Under the pieces are notes generated by a model. It saw only the letters and a program-made list of their open reading frames with translations, made no database searches and had not been told where the DNA came from. From JABCPE02 sp963520375 (lineage in GTDB: Bacteria; Bacteroidota; Bacteroidia; Flavobacteriales; Weeksellaceae): DNA of 63,672 bases. How positions within the stretch are numbered: the first letter of the stretch is position 1; each line of letters begins with the position of its first letter. Shown here one piece after another: positions 34,952 to 44,437 of the stretch. The stretch is from positions 1 to 63,672 of the forward strand of contig CAUQQF010000011.1 in assembly GCA_963520375.1 (NCBI GenBank). Direction: 5' to 3'. A program made the position numbers and the translations under genes.

Positions 34952-34990
34952 AGGATTGCCATATAGTTTTGTGGCAATCTTATTTTTATT
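34952..34990 (+). terminator. Hairpin with T-rich tail between hmuY and hmuR (attenuator)
   Basis: GATTGCCA (34954-34961) and TGGCAATC (34972-34979) form a perfect stem with a 10-nt loop, extendable by two pairs, followed by TTATTTTTATT. It looks like a Rho-independent terminator placed inside the hmu operon, 17 bp before the hmuR ATG. Confidence 0.75.
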
Positions 34991-35006
34991 AAAACAAAAA
35001 AATAAT

Positions 35007-36980
35007 ATGTTAAGAAAATTTTTTTTCCTTACACTTATTACCAGCATTCCTCTGTATGGGCAGCAGGAGAAAAAAAAGGTTGACAAAAAAGAAACAGAAA
35101 TCAAAGAAGTAATTGTCACCGCTACCAAAACAAAGAAAAACCTAAAAAATGTCCCTATCACTGTACAAGTGATCACCTCTGAAGATATTAAAAAATCTCA
35201 GTCCACCGATTTCAAAACATTCTTGGAAAACGAATTTTCAGGCATCAATTTCACATACAATGGCGGAAGTCCTAATATCAACATGATGGGATTCGGCGGG
35301 AAATATGTTCTTTTCCTGATGAATGGCGAAAGAATGGCAGGCGAAACCTTTGATAACATAGACTACGACAGGATAGATATAGACAACATCGAACGGATAG
35401 AAATCATAAAAGGCGCTTCGTCTTCGTTCTATGGTTCCAATGCAATCGGTGGAGTGATCAACATCATCACCAAAGATTCTAAAAGTCCACTGGATATCAA
35501 TGCTGGCTACCTCTACGACAGCAGCAGAGACCACAAATTAAATCTCTCCGTAGGAACGAAACAAAAATGGGGAAGCCTCAGCCTTGCTTCTTTCTACAAA
35601 ATGAGGACTCCATACATCATCAAGGATAGAGTCCCAACTTTAGAAAAGCAAACAGACCCTTTTGGAAATGAAATAATTACAGAAAAATACAACGAACTCA
35701 ATGTCGCTGGATTTATCAACTATGGCTTTAATCCTAAATTGACATTCAATCTAAGCCCTAAAATCGACATCGCCCTCACACCAGGATTTTATTTCAGTGA
35801 GAGAAATGGTGGTGACCCTTCAAGCCAAAAGGTAAGAGACCATTATTACAATTATAACATTGGGCTAAAAACCAACTTTAAATTCAATGAAAATCAAAAT
35901 CTAAGCATCTCTGGGGCATTTGACAGGTATGACAAATTTAAATATTACAAACTGCTCAAAGAAGACGAAAAAGTCTACGAAAATGAAATATGGAGAACCA
36001 GCTCCCAATACAATCAGAATTTGTTTAAAAAACATACCCTTGTAGCTGGCGGCGAGGTGCTTTCGGAAAAACTACTGAATTTTATGTTCAAAAACGAAAA
36101 CACAGGAGGCAGGGAAAACGCCCAGACTTACTCCGCATTCACACAGCAGGACTGGGTGATAAATCCCGCTGTGACGCTCGTTACAGGCGCCAGAATGGAC
36201 TATCACTCTATTTTTAAACAATATTTCACTTTCCGCCTGTCGGGAATGTATAGATTTGATGAAACGATGACCATCCGCGCTGGATATTCAGGCGGGTTCC
36301 GTTCGCCCACGCTTAAAGAACTCTATACCAACTGGTTCCACCCTTGGGGAGGAGGATTCCAGCTTATGGGGAACAAAAATTTAAGACCTGAAACAAGCGA
36401 TAATTTCAATATTTCCATTGATTTTAACTTTAAAAAACTGAACCTGACTTTCATCACTCAATATTCAAAAATAAAGGATAAAATCAACCTGAGAGGGAAC
36501 ATCGGAGACACCCTTCGCCATGTCAATTTCCATGGAAACACAGATGTGCTAAGTTCCGAAGCATCAGCGATATACAAACTGAACAAGAATTTCCATTTCA
36601 AAGGTTCTTATTCCTACTACGACATCGGAAAAAAGAGATCCGAAAACCGCCCCCACACGCTGACTTTCAAGGCGGAATACATCCCTTCGACTAAATATTA
36701 CATCCCGAGCATCATCATCAGCGGAAAATACCTCAGCCAAAGTAAAATATATGATGACGACAGCAGTTCTTTCGTCAGCTATGCGCCCTACTCTATCTGG
36801 CGGCTGCAGCTGGCTTCAAAGTTTCCGCTAGGCTTTACTCTGACTGGTGGAATTAATAATATTTTTGGCTATACTGCAGACAAAGTAGGCTTCTACTCCT
36901 CTGTGGATATCGGAAGGACATTTTATCTGGGCTTAAAATGGAATTTCAATAAAAAAGTTCAAGATACGGACTATAACTAA
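35007..36980 (+). CDS. hmuR: TonB-dependent heme receptor, HmuR-like
   Basis: 657 residues from the ATG at 35007 (MLRKFFFLTLITSIPLYGQ, a signal peptide); an earlier in-frame Met would lie within the hairpin. A TonB-box-like EIKEVIVTATK is followed by the plug domain (about 45-155, with ERIEIIKGASSSFYGSNAIGGVINIITK) and a 22-strand barrel ending in an aromatic residue region. RAGYSGGFRSPTLKELYTNWF (around 425-445) and NLRPETSDNFNISID are typical of heme and siderophore receptors. It should take heme from HmuY and pass it to the periplasm with TonB energy. Confidence 0.92.
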   Translation: MLRKFFFLTLITSIPLYGQQEKKKVDKKETEIKEVIVTATKTKKNLKNVPITVQVITSEDIKKSQSTDFKTFLENEFSGINFTYNGGSPNINMMGFGGKYVLFLMNGERMAGETFDNIDYDRIDIDNIERIEIIKGASSSFYGSNAIGGVINIITKDSKSPLDINAGYLYDSSRDHKLNLSVGTKQKWGSLSLASFYKMRTPYIIKDRVPTLEKQTDPFGNEIITEKYNELNVAGFINYGFNPKLTFNLSPKIDIALTPGFYFSERNGGDPSSQKVRDHYYNYNIGLKTNFKFNENQNLSISGAFDRYDKFKYYKLLKEDEKVYENEIWRTSSQYNQNLFKKHTLVAGGEVLSEKLLNFMFKNENTGGRENAQTYSAFTQQDWVINPAVTLVTGARMDYHSIFKQYFTFRLSGMYRFDETMTIRAGYSGGFRSPTLKELYTNWFHPWGGGFQLMGNKNLRPETSDNFNISIDFNFKKLNLTFITQYSKIKDKINLRGNIGDTLRHVNFHGNTDVLSSEASAIYKLNKNFHFKGSYSYYDIGKKRSENRPHTLTFKAEYIPSTKYYIPSIIISGKYLSQSKIYDDDSSSFVSYAPYSIWRLQLASKFPLGFTLTGGINNIFGYTADKVGFYSSVDIGRTFYLGLKWNFNKKVQDTDYN

Positions 36981-37010
36981 ATCATTTTCAACACCATAAA
37001 GATTCCAAAA

Positions 37011-37856
37011 ATGGAAAATAAATTTTCGACCAATCGATTACAAGATATTCCAGAAACCATGCTCATCACTCTTTGGGCAAAGGCTGAAGAAACACGGAAA
37101 AAACCTTCCAATGCTCTGCTTTATGATGAAAAAGCTTTAGAAATCATCAATAAAATTGATTACGATTTTTCTAAATTTAAAAATGCTAAATTTTCTCAGG
37201 CAGGAGTCTGCATCAGAGCAAATTTAATCGATAACGAAGCCCAAAAATTCATTCAAAAACATCCTGATGCAGTAGTGGTACAGATAGGCACAGGGTTAGA
37301 TGCTCGTTATCAGCGTATTGGCTCGCCTAAAATCACCCATTGGTATGACCTTGATTTACCAGAAGTAATTGAACTTCGTCGGCATTTATTCACTGAAAAT
37401 GAGACAAATACATTTATTTCGCTATCTTTATTTGATTACAAATGGATAGAAATAGTAAAAGCTCACAGAAAGCCTGTTTTACTCATAATAGAAGGTGTTT
37501 TGATGTATTTTGACCCAAAAGATGTTCAGAACTTTTTTGATTCTTTGTGTGCTTATTTTGAAGAAGTTACTGTTGTGTTTGATATGTTGGCTTTTTCCTT
37601 GGTTGGAAATTCGAAAAAGCATGATTCATTAGGAACAATGAAAGGAAAAACACGCCCAGAATTCAAATGGTCTCTTCTAAATTCCAAAAAAATGGAAGCT
37701 TGGAATCCCAAAATACACATTGAAAATGAATACTTTATGAGTGATTATGACAAGGGCAGATACCCTTTCCTTTTTAGAATCCTTTATAAGTTTTCATATT
37801 TTTACAAAAGATTTAATCAAAGAGTTATAACCTTGAAAATCAATGATAAAAGTTAA
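37011..37856 (+). CDS. LCM/Ppm1-family class I SAM methyltransferase
   Basis: 281 residues, cytoplasmic. AVVVQIGTGLDARYQRI near 85-101 is the SAM loop of the leucine-carboxyl-methyltransferase/TcmP family, with WYDLDLPEVIELRR (acidic SAM-ribose contact) and LLIIEGVLMYF following. Bacterial members methylate carboxyl or hydroxyl groups of small molecules. It lies 30 bp after hmuR and 6 bp before the CobN-like gene, so it is in the heme operon. Methylation of a heme propionate or a breakdown product is speculation; it could also be a passenger. Confidence 0.82.
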   Translation: MENKFSTNRLQDIPETMLITLWAKAEETRKKPSNALLYDEKALEIINKIDYDFSKFKNAKFSQAGVCIRANLIDNEAQKFIQKHPDAVVVQIGTGLDARYQRIGSPKITHWYDLDLPEVIELRRHLFTENETNTFISLSLFDYKWIEIVKAHRKPVLLIIEGVLMYFDPKDVQNFFDSLCAYFEEVTVVFDMLAFSLVGNSKKHDSLGTMKGKTRPEFKWSLLNSKKMEAWNPKIHIENEYFMSDYDKGRYPFLFRILYKFSYFYKRFNQRVITLKINDKS

Positions 37857-37862
37857 ACAATT

Positions 37863-40800
37863 ATGAAAAATAAAAAAAGAATTTTATCCATTATATTAGG
37901 ACTTCTTGCCGTTTCTTTGGGATATTTCGCATGGAGCAAATGGGCTTCTGCTACCCGCATAGCATTGGTAAATTTCCCAAATTACCAAGTGTCCAATATG
38001 GCGCTGTCCAATGAAGACAGCTTCATCAAATTCGAAGATGTGCCGTTAGACCAGCTCGATAAATTGAAAAATTATGATTTCGTTCTTGCTTGGGGAATGG
38101 GTATTAAAATAGATGAAAATCAGCGAAATACCATTATAAAAACCGCTGAAAAAGTCCCTACGCATTTCGTGTCCGTGACCTCGCCTGAAAATGACATTAG
38201 CAGTCTGAGCGAATCTCAATCAGAAAAAGTGGACAGCTATCTTTCCAGCGGAAATAAGAAAAATTTCCAAAGCTTTGCCAGATATGTCCGAAAATACATC
38301 GATGGCAAAAAATTCTTTGCCGAAGAACCCGAAAAAGTTGCGGAGAAAAAAGAAAATGTTTTCTTTCATATTGATGAAGAAGTCGCATTTTCTGATATAA
38401 AAGCCTATGAAGATTACCTCAAAAAAAATAATCTTTACCAAGAAGGAAAACCAAAAATAGCCATCGTTTCTGGTATCCACGACCCTTTTTCTGGGAACAA
38501 AGCACACATAGACAGCATCATCATTTCCCTTCAGAAATCAGGGCTAAATGTCTATCCTTTCGCTTCTTTCGGTAAGAGAGTAGAATTTTTGGAGCAAATC
38601 AATCCTGATGCTGTGATTTATTTCCCACACGGAAGATTGCAGATGACCAATCCTGAACAGACCGTAGATTGGCTAAAAGAAAAAAACATCCCGATTTTCA
38701 CGCCTATTTCCGTGATTCAGCTGGAAGAAGACTGGCTAAAAGACCCTATGGGAATGTTTGGTGGATTTATGGGACAGACCATCGTAATGCCAGAGCTGGA
38801 CGGCGCGGTGTATCCTTATGTCCTTATCGCTCAGGAGAAAAGAAATGATGGAATGGTCGTTTTCAAAACAATTCCTGACCGATTGAAAAAATTCACTCAG
38901 ATTGTTAATAATTTTATCAACTTAAAAAAGAAAAACAATCAGGACAAGAAAGTTGCCATTTATTACTTCAAAGGACAAGGGCAAAACTCTCTCGTTGCGC
39001 AGGGATTAGAAACTAATTCTTCGCTGTACAATTTCCTGAAAAGAATGAAATCCGAAGGATACAATGTAGATGGTCTTCCTGAAAACGAGGCTGATTTTCA
39101 GAAACTCATCAACGCGCAGGGAAATGTCTATAACCGCAATGCAATGGGCAGTTTTGACAATTTTATCCAAAATGGAAAACCCGCTCTCATAAACGATACA
39201 GAATACACAGACTGGCTCAAAAATTCCGTGCAAACCCAAATGTATGAAGAAGTAATGAAGCATAATGGAACCGCTTCAGAAGGTTTCATGGGAACTAAAA
39301 AAGATGGGAAAGGCTATTTAGCAATTTCTAGAATAGTTTTCGGAAATGTGGCTATTCTTCCTCAGCCGCCTGCTGCACTGAGTACAGATGATGAATTTAA
39401 AGTAAATCACGGTGTGAAAGAAATCCCTCCACATGCCTACATTGGGGCTTATCTTTGGGCTCAAAAAGGCTTCAAGGCGGATGCTATGATTCATTTCGGG
39501 ACACATGGAAGTTTAGAATTTACACCCAATAAACAAGTGGCTCTTTCTAGCGATGACTGGGGCGATATTCTGGTGGGCGCTGTTCCTCATTTCTACTACT
39601 ACACGATAGGAAACATCGGGGAAAGTATCATCGCAAAACGCCGTACTTATGCTACTTTAATCTCGTATCTGACGCCTGCATTTACGGAAAGTGAGGCTCG
39701 TACTATATTCAATGAACTTTTGGATAAAATCAATTATTACTACAAAACCCAAGACGAAGCCCACAAGAAAGATATTTCTCTACAAATAAAGAAAATAGCC
39801 GTTAAAATGGGCTTACACAGGGATTTGCGATTGGACAGTATCACTTCCAAACCTTATTCTGAGGAGGAAATAGACAAACTGGAAAACTTCGCGGAGGAAA
39901 TCGCTACGGAAAAAATCAATGGAGAATTTTACACCATGGGTGTTCCTTACAGCTCGGATAAAATCAGCTCCACCGTTCTGGCGATGAGCACCGATCCGCT
40001 GGCGTACAGCTTGGCCGCTTTGGATAAAATTTCAGGAAAAGTGACCGACCAGCAGCTGAAAAGAAAGGTTTTCTTTACCGAAAATTACCTTAATCCTGCT
40101 AAAAATATCGTTTTACAAATTCTTAATGGAAAAGCTGTAAGTCCTGATTTTATCGCAGCAACGGCAAAAATTCAGGTATCAGAAATCGAAAAAGCCAGAG
40201 AAATCCTCACGCCGCAACGAGAAATGCCTTACTTCGTGAAAAAAGCAATGGAGAAAAAAATGAAGTCCAAAAATGGCGAACTTACCGAAGTAGAGAAACA
40301 ACTAAAAGCAGGTAAAATCCCTGATGGAATGCCCGAGTTCGTTGCTAAAAAGCTGATGGAAAAAGTAAAACGAGGAGAAAGACTTGGCGAAAAACCAAGC
40401 TTCGGCGGAGGAAAACTAAAAGTTTCCACGCCTAAGGCTGGACAAAAGCCTGAAACCAACCAAATCCCAAAAGAGCAGAAAGAAAGAGCGATGGCGATTT
40501 TGGATATAGAGCAGACTATCAATAATGTTGTTTTCTACAAAGAAAGCCTACTAAAAAGCCCAGAAATGGAGCTAAAATCTTTCTTCAATGCTCTAAATGG
40601 CGGTTATGTCGCACCTTCCTCTGGCGGCGATGCTGTTGCCAACCCAAGAGCCGTGCCTACGGGAAGAAATCTCTATGCCGTAAATGCAGAAATGACGCCT
40701 TCTGAAATGGCTTGGGAAAGAGGCGTGAAACTTGCCCAAAATACGATAGAAGAATACAGAAAAAACCACAAAGGCGAATATCCTAAAAAGATAGCCTACA

Positions 40801-42161
40801 CTTTCTGGAGCAGTGAGTTTATAGAGACCGAAGGTGTTTCTATCGCTCAAGCCCTTTATATGCTGGGGGTAGAACCTGTGAGAGATTCTTTCGGAAGAGT
40901 GGTAGATGTCAGACTAATTCCATCAAAAGAGTTGGGAAGACCGAGAATAGACATTGTCATTCAGACTTCTGGGCAGTTCAGAGATTTGGCGGCATCGCGT
41001 TTATTCCTTTTAACAAAAGCTGTAGAACTGGCAGCCAATGCAAAAGATGAAAACTTCGAAAACCAAGTAAGCGCTGGAAATATCGCCATAGAAAAAGAAC
41101 TGGTGAATGCTGGGGTAAGCCCTAAACAAGCCCGTGAAATGTCCAACTATCGTATTTTCGGAGGACAGCAGGGAAGATATGACACAGGGACTAAAGAAAT
41201 GATGCTTGCAGGAGACAAATGGGATTCTCAAAAAGACATCGCTGAAACCTACATGCACAACATGGGAGCACTCTACGGAAACGAAAAAGAATGGGGGAAA
41301 TACGAAAAAGGAATGCTAAAAGCAGCCTTGAAAAATACGGATATCCTCATCCATGCCAGACAAAATAACACTTGGGGCGCTCTGAGCCTTGACCATGTAT
41401 TCGAATTCATGGGAGGAATGAACACTGCCATAAAAGAAGTTACAGGAAAAGACCCAGATGCCTATTTTGCAGATTACAGAAACCGCAAAAACATGCGTAT
41501 GCAGGAGCTGAAAGAAGCCGTAGGAGTAGAAGCCAGAGCCACTATTTTCAACCCTAAATACATCAAAGAAAAAATGAAAGGGAAAGCTTCCAGTGCAGGG
41601 CAGATTGCAGAAATTACTACCAATATGTTCGGCTGGGAAGCCACACGCCCAGAGCTGATAGATGATGAAATGTGGAACGAACTCTACGAAACCTATGTAG
41701 AGGACAAACACAAACTGGGCGTCAGAGAATTCATTCACAAAGAAAATGGAGCTTCCCTACAAACCATCACAGCCGTAATGCTGGAAGCCACACGAAAAGG
41801 AATGTGGAAAGCCTCCGCGGAGCAGATTTCCAACCTTGCTTCTATGCACAATGGACTAGTGAAAGAATTCGGGGCTGAGTCCTCCTCTTTCTCCGCAAAT
41901 AACGAGAAACTGCAAAACTACATCGCCGGGAAACTTCCTGAAAATGAAGCCAAAGAATACAAATCTGAGCTTCAAAAAATGAAAACAGGAAGCACTGAGG
42001 AAATCAATACCAAAGAAGGAAAAGTCCTGAAAAAAGAAGAAGTAAACCCAGAACAGGCGAAAGAAAAAATGCCACTGAACGGATTGCTCATAGGTGGAGG
42101 AATTTTAGCTGCATTCATCGGGCTGCTGATTTATTTCAAGAAAAAAAGAAAAAATGAGTAA
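37863..42161 (+). CDS. hmuS: HmuS, membrane-anchored CobN-like chelatase-family protein
   Basis: 1432 residues, in the size range of CobN/ChlH magnesium/cobalt chelatase large subunits. An N-terminal membrane segment (about 6-24) puts the body in the periplasm, and a C-terminal segment (LNGLLIGGGILAAFIGLLIY) followed by KKKRKNE anchors the end. CobN-type blocks are plentiful: WLKEKNIPIFTPISVIQ, HFGTHGSLEFTPNKQVALS with the His pair, and the later RIDIVIQTSGQFRDLAASRLFLLTKAVELA split over about 1020-1050. A Pro/Lys-rich linker sits near 850-885. There are no cobalamin genes around it. In hmu operons this protein is linked to iron removal from heme; that function is taken from the family. Confidence 0.85.
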   Translation: MKNKKRILSIILGLLAVSLGYFAWSKWASATRIALVNFPNYQVSNMALSNEDSFIKFEDVPLDQLDKLKNYDFVLAWGMGIKIDENQRNTIIKTAEKVPTHFVSVTSPENDISSLSESQSEKVDSYLSSGNKKNFQSFARYVRKYIDGKKFFAEEPEKVAEKKENVFFHIDEEVAFSDIKAYEDYLKKNNLYQEGKPKIAIVSGIHDPFSGNKAHIDSIIISLQKSGLNVYPFASFGKRVEFLEQINPDAVIYFPHGRLQMTNPEQTVDWLKEKNIPIFTPISVIQLEEDWLKDPMGMFGGFMGQTIVMPELDGAVYPYVLIAQEKRNDGMVVFKTIPDRLKKFTQIVNNFINLKKKNNQDKKVAIYYFKGQGQNSLVAQGLETNSSLYNFLKRMKSEGYNVDGLPENEADFQKLINAQGNVYNRNAMGSFDNFIQNGKPALINDTEYTDWLKNSVQTQMYEEVMKHNGTASEGFMGTKKDGKGYLAISRIVFGNVAILPQPPAALSTDDEFKVNHGVKEIPPHAYIGAYLWAQKGFKADAMIHFGTHGSLEFTPNKQVALSSDDWGDILVGAVPHFYYYTIGNIGESIIAKRRTYATLISYLTPAFTESEARTIFNELLDKINYYYKTQDEAHKKDISLQIKKIAVKMGLHRDLRLDSITSKPYSEEEIDKLENFAEEIATEKINGEFYTMGVPYSSDKISSTVLAMSTDPLAYSLAALDKISGKVTDQQLKRKVFFTENYLNPAKNIVLQILNGKAVSPDFIAATAKIQVSEIEKAREILTPQREMPYFVKKAMEKKMKSKNGELTEVEKQLKAGKIPDGMPEFVAKKLMEKVKRGERLGEKPSFGGGKLKVSTPKAGQKPETNQIPKEQKERAMAILDIEQTINNVVFYKESLLKSPEMELKSFFNALNGGYVAPSSGGDAVANPRAVPTGRNLYAVNAEMTPSEMAWERGVKLAQNTIEEYRKNHKGEYPKKIAYTFWSSEFIETEGVSIAQALYMLGVEPVRDSFGRVVDVRLIPSKELGRPRIDIVIQTSGQFRDLAASRLFLLTKAVELAANAKDENFENQVSAGNIAIEKELVNAGVSPKQAREMSNYRIFGGQQGRYDTGTKEMMLAGDKWDSQKDIAETYMHNMGALYGNEKEWGKYEKGMLKAALKNTDILIHARQNNTWGALSLDHVFEFMGGMNTAIKEVTGKDPDAYFADYRNRKNMRMQELKEAVGVEARATIFNPKYIKEKMKGKASSAGQIAEITTNMFGWEATRPELIDDEMWNELYETYVEDKHKLGVREFIHKENGASLQTITAVMLEATRKGMWKASAEQISNLASMHNGLVKEFGAESSSFSANNEKLQNYIAGKLPENEAKEYKSELQKMKTGSTEEINTKEGKVLKKEEVNPEQAKEKMPLNGLLIGGGILAAFIGLLIYFKKKRKNE

Positions 42162-42171
42162 TTCCTAAAAA

Positions 42172-42217
42172 AAAACTGTTTGGAGTGCGAACCGTATTCC
42201 AAACAGTTTTATTTTTA
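42172..42217 (+). terminator. Rho-independent terminator after hmuS
   Basis: AAAACTGTTTGGA (42172-42184) pairs exactly with TCCAAACAGTTTT (42198-42210), then ATTTTTAATTTT. Confidence 0.88.
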
Positions 42218-42269
42218 ATTTTAAACTTAATAAATTGATAATTTTCGTTCATATTTAAAATTTCAGTTC

Positions 42270-42277
42270 TATCTTTG
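42270..42277 (+). promoter_or_regulatory. Candidate -7 promoter element of the WG-repeat gene
   Basis: TATCTTTG, 29 bp before the ATG at 42307, so the downstream genes form a second transcription unit. Confidence 0.5.
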
Positions 42278-42306
42278 TAGGTACATTAAATACTAAAAAC
42301 AGCTTT

Positions 42307-43401
42307 ATGAAACTAAAAGTTTTTTTCCTTTCACTACTGGCATCTTGTAGTGTTTTTGCACAAAAATCAGACATCTGGACTTACTTTTATGATGATGAAG
42401 AATATCTTTTCGGCTTTAAAAACAGCAAAGGAGAAGTGATGATAGAACCAAAATTTAAGGGATTAACTTCGGCTAATAAGTTTGATAAAATTGCTGCTTT
42501 TATGGAAGAAACCAATGGAGAATTTAGCAGCTACTACATGCTGAAAAACGGAAAAAAATTCGGGAAAGACAGCCTTTATGTCTTTGATATGGCATTTGAC
42601 TGCGAAAATGAAGGTTTCATCAAATTCCGAGACCCAAAAACGGGAAATGTCGGCATGTTTAACGCAGCAGGAAAAGCGGCTATCCCAGCTCTATACAATG
42701 ATATGACGCCTTTTGAAAACGGACTTTCTGTTGCTTTAAAAGGAGCGAAACTAATGAAAGATAGCGATGATGATGAACATCCCTACTGGGCGGGTGGAGA
42801 AAACCTTCTTATCAACACTAAAAACGAGGTTTTGGTTAAAAATTTCCAAGATGACCAGCTTACTCTGGACTTCCATTCACTCCACATCCAGAGCCAACCC
42901 GAAAAATCTACCGAAAGAGTTAGTTTTCTGGGAACAAATGGAAAATATTATTCCTTCATTGACAATGAAAAACTATTTGAAAACTTCCTAAACCAAAAGT
43001 TTTTCAAAAATCTAAACAAGAAAAGCCTTCTAAAAAACTCATATGAAAAAATCGTCTATTGGGACGAAGAAAAAGGCTGGACAGCACAACCTACAAAAGA
43101 TTTTTTAGAAAAAAATCATGCTATTTTATTAGAAAGATTGGAAGGCTACAAGAACAAGAAAAATGTGCAAATCATGGTAGAAAACTATACTCCGCTTACC
43201 GATGATATAGAGCAAAAAATCCAGCACCATTATAATAACTGCGGCAGAAGAAACATGTCTAAATATCCTTTTTTCAGCCTTGTTATCACAAATCATGATG
43301 AAAATGGAAAATTCCGCCACCAAGACCTTTTTAGTTTTTTAAGAACCGAAAAAGGCATCAAATTTATCAGTTGCTCGATAAGAAACCACACTTTGAAGTA
43401 G
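42307..43401 (+). CDS. WG-repeat secreted protein
   Basis: 364 residues with a signal peptide (about 1-18, SVFAQ). Two clear WG-type repeats: FGFKNSKGEVMIEPKFKGLTSANKFDKIAAF near 32-62 and VGMFNAAGKAAIPALYNDMTPFENGLSVAL near 115-144. Each is a three-stranded beta unit. The second half (about 190-360) lacks repeats and is helical and charged. No known function. It starts after the hmuS terminator and its own promoter, and the membrane-protein gene follows after 7 bp. Confidence 0.7.
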   Translation: MKLKVFFLSLLASCSVFAQKSDIWTYFYDDEEYLFGFKNSKGEVMIEPKFKGLTSANKFDKIAAFMEETNGEFSSYYMLKNGKKFGKDSLYVFDMAFDCENEGFIKFRDPKTGNVGMFNAAGKAAIPALYNDMTPFENGLSVALKGAKLMKDSDDDEHPYWAGGENLLINTKNEVLVKNFQDDQLTLDFHSLHIQSQPEKSTERVSFLGTNGKYYSFIDNEKLFENFLNQKFFKNLNKKSLLKNSYEKIVYWDEEKGWTAQPTKDFLEKNHAILLERLEGYKNKKNVQIMVENYTPLTDDIEQKIQHHYNNCGRRNMSKYPFFSLVITNHDENGKFRHQDLFSFLRTEKGIKFISCSIRNHTLK

Positions 43402-43408
43402 AGAAAAA

Positions 43409-44086
43409 ATGCAGTTAGTTTTAAATATTTTATTGGTCTTTATCCTCATCAACGCCGTGCTGAAATTCAGTTTTTGGAAACTTTGGCAAGTCGCGGCAGC
43501 TGGGGTTTTGTTGGTCGTGTTTCTCTTTTGGGCTTATCCGTATGCGATGGAACAGTCGCAGGTAACGATACAAAACGCCCTCGAAACGCCCTCTATCCTA
43601 AGCAATATCGCGGTGCTGGTAACCATAGAAGTTGCCCTCTGTCTTGCCTTTTGTTTCTCCGAACTGAAAGGACTTTTTTTTGCAGAGAAAAACAGATGGA
43701 ACACCTTCCTAAAAGCCTGCCCTGCCCTGCTGATGTTTCCTGTTTTGTTTTATCTCCTTACACAGAGCTTTTTTTACTTTTCAGGAATGGATTTTTTCAC
43801 CATTACCATGCTATTTTCGGTAGGTTCGGCGCTTTTCATCATTGGTGGAGCGTGGTGCATCCAAGCGTTTTTCCCTGAAAGAGATTTCCGTATCGAGGTG
43901 CATCTACTTACCAGCTTGTTCATCGGTATTTTGGGATTGATAATCACTTCCAGCAGCAATCTTATCTATGTTCCCAAAAACGAACCTATTTCTTTCAAGT
44001 TCTTAGGAATTGCTTTTTCCATTTTTATTGGAATTTTCATCTTAGGAATAATGATAAATAGATGGTATTGGAAATTAAAGAGATAA
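43409..44086 (+). CDS. Polytopic membrane protein in the HmuT position
   Basis: 225 residues with six to seven hydrophobic helices (starts near 2, 25, 68, 108, 132, 165, 195) and little else. I do not recognise a domain. Its place before the ExbB-like and DUF2149 genes is where hmu loci of other Bacteroidota encode a membrane subunit, so it may be the HmuT counterpart. There is no direct sequence proof of this. The base usage is less AT-rich than the gap that follows. Confidence 0.5.
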   Translation: MQLVLNILLVFILINAVLKFSFWKLWQVAAAGVLLVVFLFWAYPYAMEQSQVTIQNALETPSILSNIAVLVTIEVALCLAFCFSELKGLFFAEKNRWNTFLKACPALLMFPVLFYLLTQSFFYFSGMDFFTITMLFSVGSALFIIGGAWCIQAFFPERDFRIEVHLLTSLFIGILGLIITSSSNLIYVPKNEPISFKFLGIAFSIFIGIFILGIMINRWYWKLKR

Positions 44087-44437
44087 AATTAAAATCAACA
44101 GTCTACAAAAAACCAAAATCATAATAGAAACACATTAAATCAATATTAAAATTTTAAAAAACAAGATGATAAATTAAAAACAATATCTATAAAAATCAAA
44201 AAGACAGATAATAAATTCAAAAAACTATATAGAAAAACTTTATTTCTATATATAAAAATCAAAAAACAAGATGAAAATATTAAAAAACAAGATATAAAAT
44301 TTAAATTATCATATAATAAAGTAAGATAACTTTTCAGATTTTATTTAAAATTTAAAGTAAAATAATATAATTTATCTAATCAATAAAGTAAAATTTAATC
44401 ATAATCAAATAAAAAACAGAAACAATCAGTTATAAAA
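44087..44437 (+). other. 351-bp A-rich gap with repeated short motif
   Basis: No gene is seen. On the plus strand the stretch is overwhelmingly A and T with very little G. AAAAAACAAGAT occurs three times (44156-44167, 44261-44272, 44282-44293), with related AAAAATCAAAAA runs between. No GC-stemmed hairpin or clear TAnnTTTG element was found. It could be a long unstructured leader of the ExbB-like gene or decayed sequence. Confidence 0.7.

Noticed and set aside
37863..42161. Cobalamin biosynthesis from the CobN-like protein
   Set aside because: No other cobalamin genes are present, the protein has membrane anchors at both ends, and the neighbours are hmuY, hmuR and an ExbB-like pair, so the HmuS reading fits better.
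42061..42161. Sortase-type sorting signal at the end of HmuS
   Set aside because: The end looks like an LPxTG tail in outline, but there is no LPxTG motif and the organism is Gram-negative; it is a plain membrane anchor.
44087..44437. CRISPR array or small RNA gene in the A-rich gap
   Set aside because: The 12-bp repeats are unevenly spaced and too short, and there is no stable hairpin or promoter; left as an unexplained gap.
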